Assembly: GCF_900155885.1 (NCBI RefSeq)
Contig: NZ_FTMB01000008.1
Location: forward strand, 104,457 to 168,456
Reading direction: 5' to 3'
From: Rhizobium sp. RU20A
GTDB lineage: Bacteria; Pseudomonadota; Alphaproteobacteria; Rhizobiales; Rhizobiaceae
DNA: 64,000 nt
A program made the position numbers and the translations under genes. The notes under the pieces were generated by a model. The model saw only the letters and a program-made list of their open reading frames with translations. It was not told the DNA's origin and made no database searches. Each line of letters starts with the position of its first letter. Positions within the stretch are counted from its first letter, which is position 1. Below, piece by piece: positions 36,844 to 44,668 of this stretch.

Positions 36844-38295
36844 ATGGCAGAACACTACGCCAACCTGATCGCCGGTAAATGGAGGCAGAGTGCGCGTTTC
36901 CACGAGAACCGCAACCCTTCTGATATCAGCGATCTGATCGGGCTTTACGCACAGGCCGATATGGCGGACCTCGACGAGGCGGTCGCAGCCGGCCGTGCGG
37001 CCTTGCCAGCCTGGCGGGCGACGGGCCTTGAGCAGCGCCAAGCCATCCTCAATCGCATCGGCCTTGAAATGATGGAGCGATCCGTCGAACTGGGCGCACT
37101 GTTGTCACGCGAAGAGGGAAAGCCGTTGGCGGAAGGCCGTAGCGAAGTCTTCCGCGCCGGTCAGTTCTTCACCTATTATGCGGCGGAAGTGCTGCGCCAG
37201 CTTGGCGAGAATGCCGATTCCGTGCGCCCTGGCATCGAAATCGACATGCGCCGCGAACCCATGGGACTGGTCGCCGTCGTCTCCCCCTGGAATTTCCCGA
37301 CGGCGACCGCCAGCTGGAAGATCGCGCCTGCGCTGGCCTATGGCAACGCCGTCATCTGGAAGCCGGCAAACGAGACGCCGGCCTCGGCCTGGGCGCTCGC
37401 CGACATCATTCATCGCGCCGGCCTGCCCGACGGGACGTTCCAGCTTCTGATGGGTCAGGGGGCTGTCGTCGGTAACGGGCTGGCCGGCCATCGCGACATC
37501 GATGCCATCACCTTCACAGGGTCTTACGAGGTCGGCCGCCAGGTCGCGGTCGCGGCGGCTGCGAACCTCACGAAGTTCCAGCTGGAGCTGGGCTCGAAAA
37601 ATGCCTTGCTGGTCATGGACGACGCCGATCTCGACCTCGCGGTCGCGGCCGCCATTGGCGGTGCCTATTCCGGCACGGGTCAGAAATGTACGGCTTCCTC
37701 GCGGCTCGTCGTGCAGGAAAACGTGCATGACGTGTTCGTCGAGAAGCTGGCCGCCGCCGTCGCCGCGTTGAAGGTGGGGCATGCCTTGACCGATGGCACG
37801 CAGATTGGCCCGGTGGTCAGCGAACGCCAGCTTGCGGCGAACCTTGCCTGGATGGATCGCGCCCGTGCCGCCGGCGCGGAGGTCGCGGTCGGGGGCGAGC
37901 GTCTGCGGCTGGAACATGACGGCTTCTATATGGCGCCGGCCCTGCTGATCGGCACGACCAACGCCATGGACCTGAACCGCGAGGAAATGTTTGCGCCCAT
38001 CGCCGCGGTGCAGAAGGTCGCCTCGTATGAAGAGGGCCTTTCCGTCGTCAACGACACGCGCTTCGGTCTTGTTGCCGGCATTTTCAGCCGCTCGCTTGCC
38101 CGCACCACGCATTTCCGCCGTCATGTCGAGACCGGCTGCGTGACCATCAACCTGCCGACGGCGGGCACGGACTATCATGTGCCGTTCGGCGGCCGGAAGG
38201 ATTCAAGTTTCGGCTCACGCGAACAGGGTCGCTCGGCGGCCGAGTTCTACACCCAGGTCAAGACCGCCTATATCCGGGCGGGAGAGCCGGAGTAA
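36844..38295 (+). CDS. NAD(P)-dependent aldehyde (semialdehyde) dehydrogenase
   Basis: The 483-residue protein is a full-length class of the ALDH superfamily. Catalytic Asn150 (SPWNFPTA), Glu248 (LELGSKN) and nucleophile Cys282 (GQKCTASS) are in place. It is closest in feel to 2,5-dioxovalerate/semialdehyde dehydrogenases (HVETGCVTINLPTAGTDYHV near the C terminus). It is the first gene of an operon running to the Ldh-family gene, starting after an AGAAGGAGA site. It probably oxidises an aldehyde produced from the imported amine. The specific substrate is not predictable. Confidence 0.87.
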   Translation: MAEHYANLIAGKWRQSARFHENRNPSDISDLIGLYAQADMADLDEAVAAGRAALPAWRATGLEQRQAILNRIGLEMMERSVELGALLSREEGKPLAEGRSEVFRAGQFFTYYAAEVLRQLGENADSVRPGIEIDMRREPMGLVAVVSPWNFPTATASWKIAPALAYGNAVIWKPANETPASAWALADIIHRAGLPDGTFQLLMGQGAVVGNGLAGHRDIDAITFTGSYEVGRQVAVAAAANLTKFQLELGSKNALLVMDDADLDLAVAAAIGGAYSGTGQKCTASSRLVVQENVHDVFVEKLAAAVAALKVGHALTDGTQIGPVVSERQLAANLAWMDRARAAGAEVAVGGERLRLEHDGFYMAPALLIGTTNAMDLNREEMFAPIAAVQKVASYEEGLSVVNDTRFGLVAGIFSRSLARTTHFRRHVETGCVTINLPTAGTDYHVPFGGRKDSSFGSREQGRSAAEFYTQVKTAYIRAGEPE

Positions 38296-38299
38296 AGCC

Positions 38300-39295
38300 A
38301 TGGACGCGAAGATCGCCACGCCGCTCGTCGACTGCCTGCAATATGCCAACTGGGGGCCGAGCGTCTTTGCCGAGATGCGGACAGGCGGCGTGCATGCCGT
38401 ACACGCCACCATCGCCTATCACGAGAATTTCCGGGAGACGGTCGCCAACATCATCGCCTGGAACCGGCATTTCGAACGCCATCCGGACCTGATTTTCCTC
38501 GGTCGCTCCGGAAGCGATATCGAGCGCGCCATGCGGGAGGGCCGCACGGCGATTTTCTTCGGCCTGCAGAACCCGTCGCCGATCGAGGATGATATCGGGC
38601 TGATCGCGGTCTGCCATACGCTCGGCGTGCGCTTCATGCAACTGAGCTACAACAACCAGTCCCTGCTTGCCACCGGCTGCTACGAGGCCGAAGATCCCGG
38701 CATCACCCGCTTCGGACGACAGGCCATTACCGAGATGAACCGGGTGGGCATGGTCATCGACATGAGCCATTCCGCCGAACGCTCCACCCTGGAGGCCATC
38801 GAGTTCTCGGCACGTCCGATCGCCATCACGCACGCCAATCCGCACTGGTGGCATCCGGCGCTGCGCAACAAGTCCGACAGGGTGCTGAAGGCCCTGACGC
38901 AATCGGGCGGCATGCTCGGCCTGTCGCTCTATCCGCACCACCTGAAGGACGGGTCGAATTGTTCGCTGGAAAGCTTCTGCGCCATGGTCGCCGAGGCCGG
39001 GGCACGCTACGGCGCGGAGCATATCGGCATCGGCAGCGACCTGTGCCAGGGCCAGCCCGATTCCGTCGTGACCTGGATGCGCAACGGCCGCTGGGCCAAG
39101 GCGACGGACTATGGCGAGGGATCGGCGGCCGCGGCGGGCTTTCCCCGGCAACCGCACTGGTTCAACAGCAATGCGGATCTCGGAAATCTGCGCTATGGAT
39201 TGCGCAATGCCGGCTTTTCGGACGCTGAAGTCGGCGGCATCATGGGCGGCAACTGGCTGCGGTTTTACACCGCCTCCTTCGAGGCGATGCCATGA
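38300..39295 (+). CDS. M19 dipeptidase-like protein with altered metal site
   Basis: The 331-residue protein follows the renal dipeptidase (M19) fold: MVIDMSHSAERSTLEAI with His157, ITHANPH with His178 and IGIGSDLCQG with Asp247. Two first-shell elements are missing: the N-terminal HxD motif is replaced by Cys12-Leu13-Gln14-Tyr15 (VDCLQYANW) and the bridging Glu by Gln90 (FFGLQNP). It may therefore not be a dipeptidase. M19-like genes occur in methylated-amine catabolic loci, for example beside dimethylglycine genes in Pseudomonas, which fits the betaine-type importer here. It starts 4 bases after the ALDH stop and overlaps the next gene. Confidence 0.8.
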   Translation: MDAKIATPLVDCLQYANWGPSVFAEMRTGGVHAVHATIAYHENFRETVANIIAWNRHFERHPDLIFLGRSGSDIERAMREGRTAIFFGLQNPSPIEDDIGLIAVCHTLGVRFMQLSYNNQSLLATGCYEAEDPGITRFGRQAITEMNRVGMVIDMSHSAERSTLEAIEFSARPIAITHANPHWWHPALRNKSDRVLKALTQSGGMLGLSLYPHHLKDGSNCSLESFCAMVAEAGARYGAEHIGIGSDLCQGQPDSVVTWMRNGRWAKATDYGEGSAAAAGFPRQPHWFNSNADLGNLRYGLRNAGFSDAEVGGIMGGNWLRFYTASFEAMP

Positions 39296-40986
39296 AGGGC
39301 AGCGCGGCCGATCCCACAGCGGACATGGCGCCGGCGCTCAGGTCGCCGGATATCGTCATGCGCCTCCAGCGCATGGGTGCTTCCTTCCCGACACGCCTCA
39401 GCTTCCTGCGCAGCCTGATCCGCCGGCTTGCGGCAAACGGCAGCACGGTGGAGCGCCGCGTCTGGAACATCGACCATCTGGGCTTCGGCGATGCCGTCTA
39501 CACGGTTGCGCTTGGTGGCCGTGACTACAGTCTCGTTGCCTTTTCCTGCCACCTTGCCGACGATCAGCGCTCCGACCGTGTGATCGCGCAGGCCTGGGAT
39601 ACCAGCTATGTGCTCTATGACGGCGCTCCCGATGCCGGCGAGATCGAGCGGCTGCGGGCCAATGCCCCACGTCAGGAGGCCGGGCGCTTCGGTCCGCGCG
39701 ACCTCGTGCTGAGCCGTGCGAACAAGTCCGTGCGCTTCTTCGAGCATGTCGCCGACAGCCTCGCCCACGGTCGACAGCCGGATCGGCAGCGCCTGGGGGA
39801 AGTCGGTTACCTGCTGCGCACCACCGCCGTTTACGGCAATGGCAAGTTCGGGATTGCCGATCGTTTCGTGCTGGCCGCACGGGAGGGCCTCGACGGGCCC
39901 TTTCAGGCAGAGATGCTGACGGTGTGGCTGATCCGTGCCTTTTCCCACGATCTGGTCGAACACGTTGCCCGTTGCCGGGCGCCGGAAACCTTCGTGCCGC
40001 TGGCGCCGGAGTTTCGCCGCCATATCGGGGTCGGCAATTCCACCGGCCTCGGCATGGCGCCCTTCCTGGTCAACCACCCCGCGCTGCTGAACAGCTGGGT
40101 CGTCGCGCGGGAAACCGCCCTCGCCCGCGTCAGGGCAAGGCGATCGCTGGACGCAGCCTCCTGTGACCGCCTTGGCACGCTCTGGCGGCAGGCGACCCTG
40201 CATCTCGACCAATGGTCGGTGGACGATGCGGCCCTGATGGCGCGGCTTCTGCGTCTGCGGCAGGAGTGGCGGGACGCCGAGGGATGGATTGCGCCGCAGA
40301 CGCTGCTGCCGACACCCTTTCCCGTCGCGTCTCTGCTGGACCGGTCGCAGGCCCTGTCCGTGGACTTCCAGGAACTGCTCGTCGCCCTCCTCATCGAAAT
40401 GGCGGGCGCCGAGAATGACGACCTTGCGGAGGGCATGGCGAGGGCGCGGGAAAGCACGCTCACGCGCGCCATGCCGGTCGCGACCCTTCGCGGGCTTGTG
40501 CGAGACCACTACGCCTGGGCGAGCGCCCTCGCCTTCGATGCGCCGGCTGAAACCGCCCAGTTCTGGTATGTCTCGGAAGAGAAGCTGGAACCGCGCCTCG
40601 GTCGTCGTGCCACGGAGCCCGGCGCGGAACTGGAACAGCCGCTCGATATCGCCCGGCAAGCGCAGCGGCTCGCTGCCGACCTCGCGGATGCGCCCGGCGA
40701 CCAGACCGTGGCTGCCTTTCTCGCTCAGTTCCCGCAGCATCGCCATATCGTTCGTCGCATCCAGATGGCGGCTGCCGCCCCATATGCGGAAATCCGCGAC
40801 AATCTGCTTTCGGAGCGCTGCCTGCCGATCGACATGCTGCGCTGCAAGCTCGCCTTCTTCGGCGCCTCGAAATTCGACCCGCGCTCCGACCGCTGGACAC
40901 GCATCACCCTGTTCCAGGGCGCCCCGACCCCCGACGACATCCTGGCCGGCGAAACGGACGATTGCTGGCTTCCGGTGCTGAGATGA
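39292..40986 (+). CDS. 564-residue protein of unknown function
   Basis: I do not recognise this protein. It has no signal peptide, no transmembrane helix and no known nucleotide or metal motif. It is rich in Arg, Ala and Leu. Distinct segments are NIDHLGFGDAVYTVALGGRD, GEVGYLLRTTAVYGNGKFGI, HIGVGNSTGLGMAPFLVNHP and the repeated RD-H-Y-W type patches near residue 400. It overlaps the M19-like gene by 4 bases and the DUF3726-like gene by 4 bases, so the three are translationally coupled and probably act together. The conserved GNSTGLGMAPFLVNHP suggests an enzyme with a Gly-rich active-site loop. Confidence 0.75.
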   Translation: MKGSAADPTADMAPALRSPDIVMRLQRMGASFPTRLSFLRSLIRRLAANGSTVERRVWNIDHLGFGDAVYTVALGGRDYSLVAFSCHLADDQRSDRVIAQAWDTSYVLYDGAPDAGEIERLRANAPRQEAGRFGPRDLVLSRANKSVRFFEHVADSLAHGRQPDRQRLGEVGYLLRTTAVYGNGKFGIADRFVLAAREGLDGPFQAEMLTVWLIRAFSHDLVEHVARCRAPETFVPLAPEFRRHIGVGNSTGLGMAPFLVNHPALLNSWVVARETALARVRARRSLDAASCDRLGTLWRQATLHLDQWSVDDAALMARLLRLRQEWRDAEGWIAPQTLLPTPFPVASLLDRSQALSVDFQELLVALLIEMAGAENDDLAEGMARARESTLTRAMPVATLRGLVRDHYAWASALAFDAPAETAQFWYVSEEKLEPRLGRRATEPGAELEQPLDIARQAQRLAADLADAPGDQTVAAFLAQFPQHRHIVRRIQMAAAAPYAEIRDNLLSERCLPIDMLRCKLAFFGASKFDPRSDRWTRITLFQGAPTPDDILAGETDDCWLPVLR

Positions 40987-41528
40987 CGACAATCCAGCTT
41001 TCCTACAACGAAGTGCAGTCGCTCGCCCTGAAAGCAGCGCGTGGGGCGGGATTGCCGCAGGGTATCGCCGAGGAGATCGGCACTGCGGTCGTCTGGCTTT
41101 CGTCCCGCGGTGTCGATGCCCTCAGCCACCTTGTCGAGGCGCTCGCAACTCCGCAGGTCATTCTCGTTACGCTGGCGATGGTCGATGCGGTGTGCAGCGG
41201 CGAACGGACAGGAATGCGCCTTGCCGAAAGCGACGTGCTGCTGCTTGGCCTCGCCGGTGCGAGCGGCTGCCTGGCAATGAAATCGGAGGAAGGCCGGACG
41301 ATCCGGCTGTCACGGATTGCCGATGGCGCTTCCCCGCCGCCCTGCGCAACCATGCTGCGCGGCGTGCCCGATCCTGCAGATCCTGCCAACGCGGCCACGG
41401 CGCGACCAGCGGCCACCGATACGAAGGCCTATGCGGCGGCGCTCGCGCTTGCGGCGCGCACCTATGTGCCGGCGTCGGACCTTTCGCGCGACCGCGGCGC
41501 CGGTGCGGGCACGACCGACAACGATTGA
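40983..41528 (+). CDS. DUF3726-like protein
   Basis: The 181-residue product (start 40983, ATGA overlap) begins MTTIQLSYNEVQSLALKAAR and GLPQGIAEEIGTAVVWLSSR, a pattern I associate with DUF3726 proteins. These often sit beside an Ldh-family reductase gene, as here. The C-terminal 40 residues are Ala-rich and low-complexity. The N-terminal part resembles the first helices of Ldh_2-type enzymes (alpha-helical, A-x-x-G pattern), so it may be a regulatory or structural partner of the downstream enzyme; that is speculative. Confidence 0.65.
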   Translation: MTTIQLSYNEVQSLALKAARGAGLPQGIAEEIGTAVVWLSSRGVDALSHLVEALATPQVILVTLAMVDAVCSGERTGMRLAESDVLLLGLAGASGCLAMKSEEGRTIRLSRIADGASPPPCATMLRGVPDPADPANAATARPAATDTKAYAAALALAARTYVPASDLSRDRGAGAGTTDND

Positions 41529-41538
41529 GGATGGTTGC

Positions 41539-42543
41539 ATGACCGAAGACCTGATGACGCTTGCCGCGATTGAGACGCTGTGTCTGCGTGCCCTCGTCGC
41601 CGCAGGCGCCAGCCAGCACAATGCGGCATCCGTCGCCCGCTCGATCATGCTGGCCGAACGCGACGGCATCCGCAGCCACGGCCTGCTCTATGTGCCGATC
41701 TATGCGGAGCATGTGCGCTGCGGCAAGGTCGACGGAAGCGCACGTCCGGTCGTGACACGCCCCCGTCCCGGCGCTATCGTCGTCGATGCCGCCACCGGCT
41801 TTGCCCATCCGGCAATCGATGCCGGCTGGCCCCTCTTCGTCGCCGCCGCCCGCCAAAACGGCGTGGCAGCGATGACGGTCTTCAATTCCTACAATTGCGG
41901 CGTTCTTGGCCATCACGCCGAACGGATCGCCGAATCCGGCCTGCTGGGCCTTTGCACCACCCATGCGCCCGCCTCGATCGCGCCGCCCGGCGGCCGCCTT
42001 CCCATCATCGGCACCAATCCTTTCGCGCTCGGCGTGCCCGATGAGACCGGTGGCGCGGCGCTGGTGCTCGACCAGTCGGCGAGCGTCGTGGCAAAGTCGG
42101 AGATCCTGCTGCGCGCCCGCGAGGGCCGCCCCATCGAACCCGGCTGGGCGCTCGACGCGGAGGGCGGGCCGACCGTCGATCCGGACGCCGCTCTCAAGGG
42201 CTCCATGCTACCTGCTGGCGGGCACAAGGGGTTCGGCGCCGGGCTTCTCGTCGAGATCCTTGCCTCCTGTCTGTCGGGGGCGTTGCTCAGCAAGGATGCA
42301 AGCCCGTTTTCCGGCGCGGCCGGAGGACCGCCCAGGACCGGCCATTGTTTCATTGCCTTCGATCCCCTGGCCTTTTCCAGCGGTTTTTCGCAGCAGGTGG
42401 CGAGCCTGCTCGCCGCCGTTCGCGCGCAGGAGGGTGCCCGGCTTCCCGGTGGCCGCCGGCGCTCTGCGCGCGCCCGCACCGAGCGCGAAGGCGTGCCCGT
42501 CGATCCGGCGCTGGCTGCGCGCATCGAGGCCCTTCTCCAGTAA
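41539..42543 (+). CDS. Ldh-family oxidoreductase (malate/L-lactate dehydrogenase or cyclic-imine reductase type)
   Basis: The 334-residue NAD(P)H-dependent enzyme has the Ldh_2 landmarks: ERDGIRSHGLLYVPIYAEH with the catalytic Ser-His-Gly, FNSYNCGVLGHHAERIAESG, GTNPFALGVPDE and MLPAGGHKGFGAGLLVEILA. Members reduce 2-oxo acids or cyclic imines such as piperideine- and pyrroline-2-carboxylate (DpkA, N-methyl amino acid dehydrogenase). In a locus with a betaine-type importer, a role on an N-methylated cyclic amino acid is attractive. It ends the operon; the importer begins 101 bases later with its own leader. Confidence 0.82.
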   Translation: MTEDLMTLAAIETLCLRALVAAGASQHNAASVARSIMLAERDGIRSHGLLYVPIYAEHVRCGKVDGSARPVVTRPRPGAIVVDAATGFAHPAIDAGWPLFVAAARQNGVAAMTVFNSYNCGVLGHHAERIAESGLLGLCTTHAPASIAPPGGRLPIIGTNPFALGVPDETGGAALVLDQSASVVAKSEILLRAREGRPIEPGWALDAEGGPTVDPDAALKGSMLPAGGHKGFGAGLLVEILASCLSGALLSKDASPFSGAAGGPPRTGHCFIAFDPLAFSSGFSQQVASLLAAVRAQEGARLPGGRRRSARARTEREGVPVDPALAARIEALLQ

Positions 42544-42548
42544 AGTTT

Positions 42549-42573
42549 TTCTGAAATACGGATCAGTTATTTC
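42549..42573 (+). promoter_or_regulatory. Dyad upstream of the betaine-type importer
   Basis: GAAATA (42553-42558) and TATTTC (42568-42573) are inverted around 9 bases. The preceding TTCTGAAAT is shared with the LysR/ALDH intergenic region at 36762-36770. This suggests one LysR protein controls both transcripts. It lies 72-96 bases upstream of the importer ATG. Confidence 0.45.
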
Positions 42574-42644
42574 GGTTTGATATAAATGGTGGCTTTCGAC
42601 ATCGTACCCTCGAGGAGCATGCAACGATAACGAAGGGAACGGAA

Positions 42645-43649
42645 ATGAAGATCAGGACATCCATTCTTGCGGGCCTTTGCCTGTCCTGCATGGCCTTCGG
42701 CGGGACCGCTGCCAAGGCGGCGGAGTGCGGCACAACCGACCCCATCACCGTCGCCGAAATGACATGGCTTTCGGCGGGAACGCTCGCTTATGTGACGAAG
42801 GCGATCCTGGGAGAGGGGTATGGCTGCAACGTGCAGATCGTGCCCGGCGATACGGTGCCGACGGCCTCCTCCATGCTGGCCAAGGGCGAGCCGGACATCG
42901 CGCCGGAACTTTGGGTTTCCACGACGAAGGCAACTTGGGACCAGATGCTGGCCAAGGGCACCGTCTACAAGGCCAGCGACATCTTTGCGAGCGGCGGCCA
43001 GGAGGGCTGGTGGATCCCGGACTACGTCGCCGCGGCGCATCCGGAAATTCGCTCCGTCAGCGACCTCAAGGCGAACTGGAAGGTGTTCGAGGAGGATTCC
43101 AATCCTGGCAAGGGGCGCCTTTATGCCTGCCCGCCCGGCTGGGGCTGCGAGATCATCACCAACAATCTCATCAACGCGCTCGGACTCGAAGAGACCTACG
43201 AAATCTATCCGACCGGCTCTGGCGCCAACCTGAAGGCCGCAATCGCCCGGCAGATCTCTCGCAAGAAGCCGTTCCTCGGCTATTACTGGGGCCCGACCGA
43301 GGTGATCGGCAAGTACAAGCTGACGAAACTCGACATGCCGGCCTATGATGCGGCGAAGTTCACCTGCCTCACCGATCCCAAATGCGAGAAGCCGGAACTG
43401 ACCGGCTGGGCCGTCGGCGAAGTTGCCGTGGCCGTGACGACAAGCCTGAAGAAGAAGGCCCCCGAGGTCGCCGCGTTCCTGTCGAAGATGCAGGTGCCGA
43501 ACGACGAGATCAGCACTGTGCTGGCCTGGGGGGACGACAACAAGGCGTCGCCCGAGGAGGTCGCGACCTACTTCCTCAAGAACTACGAAACGATCTGGAC
43601 CAAATGGGTGCCGGCCGATGTCGCGGCCAAGGTCAAAGCCTCACTGTAA
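42645..43649 (+). CDS. Glycine betaine/choline-type ABC transporter substrate-binding protein (ProX-like)
   Basis: The 334-residue protein has a Sec leader (MKIRTSILAGLCLSCMAFGG) and an OpuAC-type binding domain: ITVAEMTWLSAGTLAYVTKA, VPGDTVPTASSMLAKGEPDI, WWIPDYVAAAHPEIRSVSDL and a WGPTEVIGKY segment. Trp residues of the ligand cage (MTW, LWVST, GWWIPDY, YYWGPTE) imply a quaternary ammonium ligand held by cation-pi contacts. Two cysteine pairs (CPPGWGC, CLTDPKC) probably form disulfides in the periplasm. The ligand may be a betaine or N-methylated heterocycle fed into the enzymes encoded upstream. Confidence 0.87.
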   Translation: MKIRTSILAGLCLSCMAFGGTAAKAAECGTTDPITVAEMTWLSAGTLAYVTKAILGEGYGCNVQIVPGDTVPTASSMLAKGEPDIAPELWVSTTKATWDQMLAKGTVYKASDIFASGGQEGWWIPDYVAAAHPEIRSVSDLKANWKVFEEDSNPGKGRLYACPPGWGCEIITNNLINALGLEETYEIYPTGSGANLKAAIARQISRKKPFLGYYWGPTEVIGKYKLTKLDMPAYDAAKFTCLTDPKCEKPELTGWAVGEVAVAVTTSLKKKAPEVAAFLSKMQVPNDEISTVLAWGDDNKASPEEVATYFLKNYETIWTKWVPADVAAKVKASL

Positions 43650-43660
43650 CGTTTCAGCCC

Positions 43661-43690
43661 CGGGGCGGTGCGCACCTCAGCGCCGCCCCG
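43661..43690 (+). other. Intercistronic hairpin after the ProX-like gene
   Basis: CGGGGCGG and CCGCCCCG are perfect 8-base arms around a 14-base loop, 11 bases after the binding-protein stop; GC pairs near the loop can extend the stem. No T-run. The permease start is 100 bases further. Confidence 0.6.
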
Positions 43691-43791
43691 CCTACTGCCC
43701 TTCGCCCGTTGGCCGGCTGCCGCGCGATGTCCGTCCTGCGGACAAGGTTGCGGCGCGGCTGGCGGGAACCCAGCCTTGAAAGGCGCGCGCC

Positions 43792-44664
43792 GTGGCGGAT
43801 AATTTCCCTGAACTCATCGATACGCGCGGTCTGCGCTTCGCCATCGACGATGGCTTCAGCTGGGTTGTGACGAATTATGGCGATACGTTCGAACGGCTGA
43901 TGATGCCGTTGCTGAAGTTCCTCGCCGGCCTGGAGGGCTTCCTGCAGTGGCTGCCTTGGTATGTCACGATCATCACCATCGCCGCCCTCACCTATTCGGC
44001 CTCCCGAAGCGTCAAGGCGACCGCCGGTGCGGTTATCATGCTCGTCTTCATCGGCACGCTCGGCATGTGGAACGATGCCATGGCGACGATCGCGCTGATG
44101 CTGGCCGCCACGGTCGTGGCCGTCGTTGTCGGCATTCCGCTCGGCATTCTGATGGCGCAGTCGAACCGGTTGCGGTCTCTGGCCCTGCCGCTGCTCGATA
44201 TCATGCAGACACTGCCGATCTTCGTCTATCTCATTCCCTTCGTCATGCTGTTCGGCCCCGGCAAGATCCCCGCCATTCTCGCCACGGTATTCTTCGCCAT
44301 TCCGCCGGTGATCCGGCTGACCGATCTCGGCATCCGTCAGGTCGACGGCGAGGTGGTCGAGGCGATCGTCGCCTTCGGCGCGACGCCCCGACAAAAGCTG
44401 TTGAAGGTGCAAATCCCGCTGGCTTTGCCGACCATCATGGCCGGCATCAATCAGACGACGATGATGGCGCTTTCCATGGTGGTCATCGCCTCGATGATCG
44501 GCGCGGGCGGCCTGGGCTACCAGGTGCTGCAAGGCATCCAGCGGCTCGAAGTCAGTCGCGGCCTCATCGCCGGCATGGCCATCGTCTTTCTCGCGGTGAT
44601 CTTCGATCGTATCGCCCAGTCCTATGGACGGCGCTCCCAGAAACATCTGGCCAGCGGAGAGTGA
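43792..44664 (+). CDS. Glycine betaine/choline-type ABC transporter permease (ProW-like)
   Basis: With a GTG start at 43792 the 290-residue protein has five to six transmembrane helices and the ProW landmarks LPIFVYLIPFVMLFGPGKIP, VVEAIVAFGATPRQKLLKVQ (EAA loop) and MVVIASMIGAGGLGYQVLQG. The hydrophilic N-terminal stretch (NFPELIDTRGLRFAIDDGFS) is typical of ProW. It precedes the ATPase gene by 4 bases. Confidence 0.9.
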   Translation: MADNFPELIDTRGLRFAIDDGFSWVVTNYGDTFERLMMPLLKFLAGLEGFLQWLPWYVTIITIAALTYSASRSVKATAGAVIMLVFIGTLGMWNDAMATIALMLAATVVAVVVGIPLGILMAQSNRLRSLALPLLDIMQTLPIFVYLIPFVMLFGPGKIPAILATVFFAIPPVIRLTDLGIRQVDGEVVEAIVAFGATPRQKLLKVQIPLALPTIMAGINQTTMMALSMVVIASMIGAGGLGYQVLQGIQRLEVSRGLIAGMAIVFLAVIFDRIAQSYGRRSQKHLASGE

Positions 44665-44668
44665 GCCC

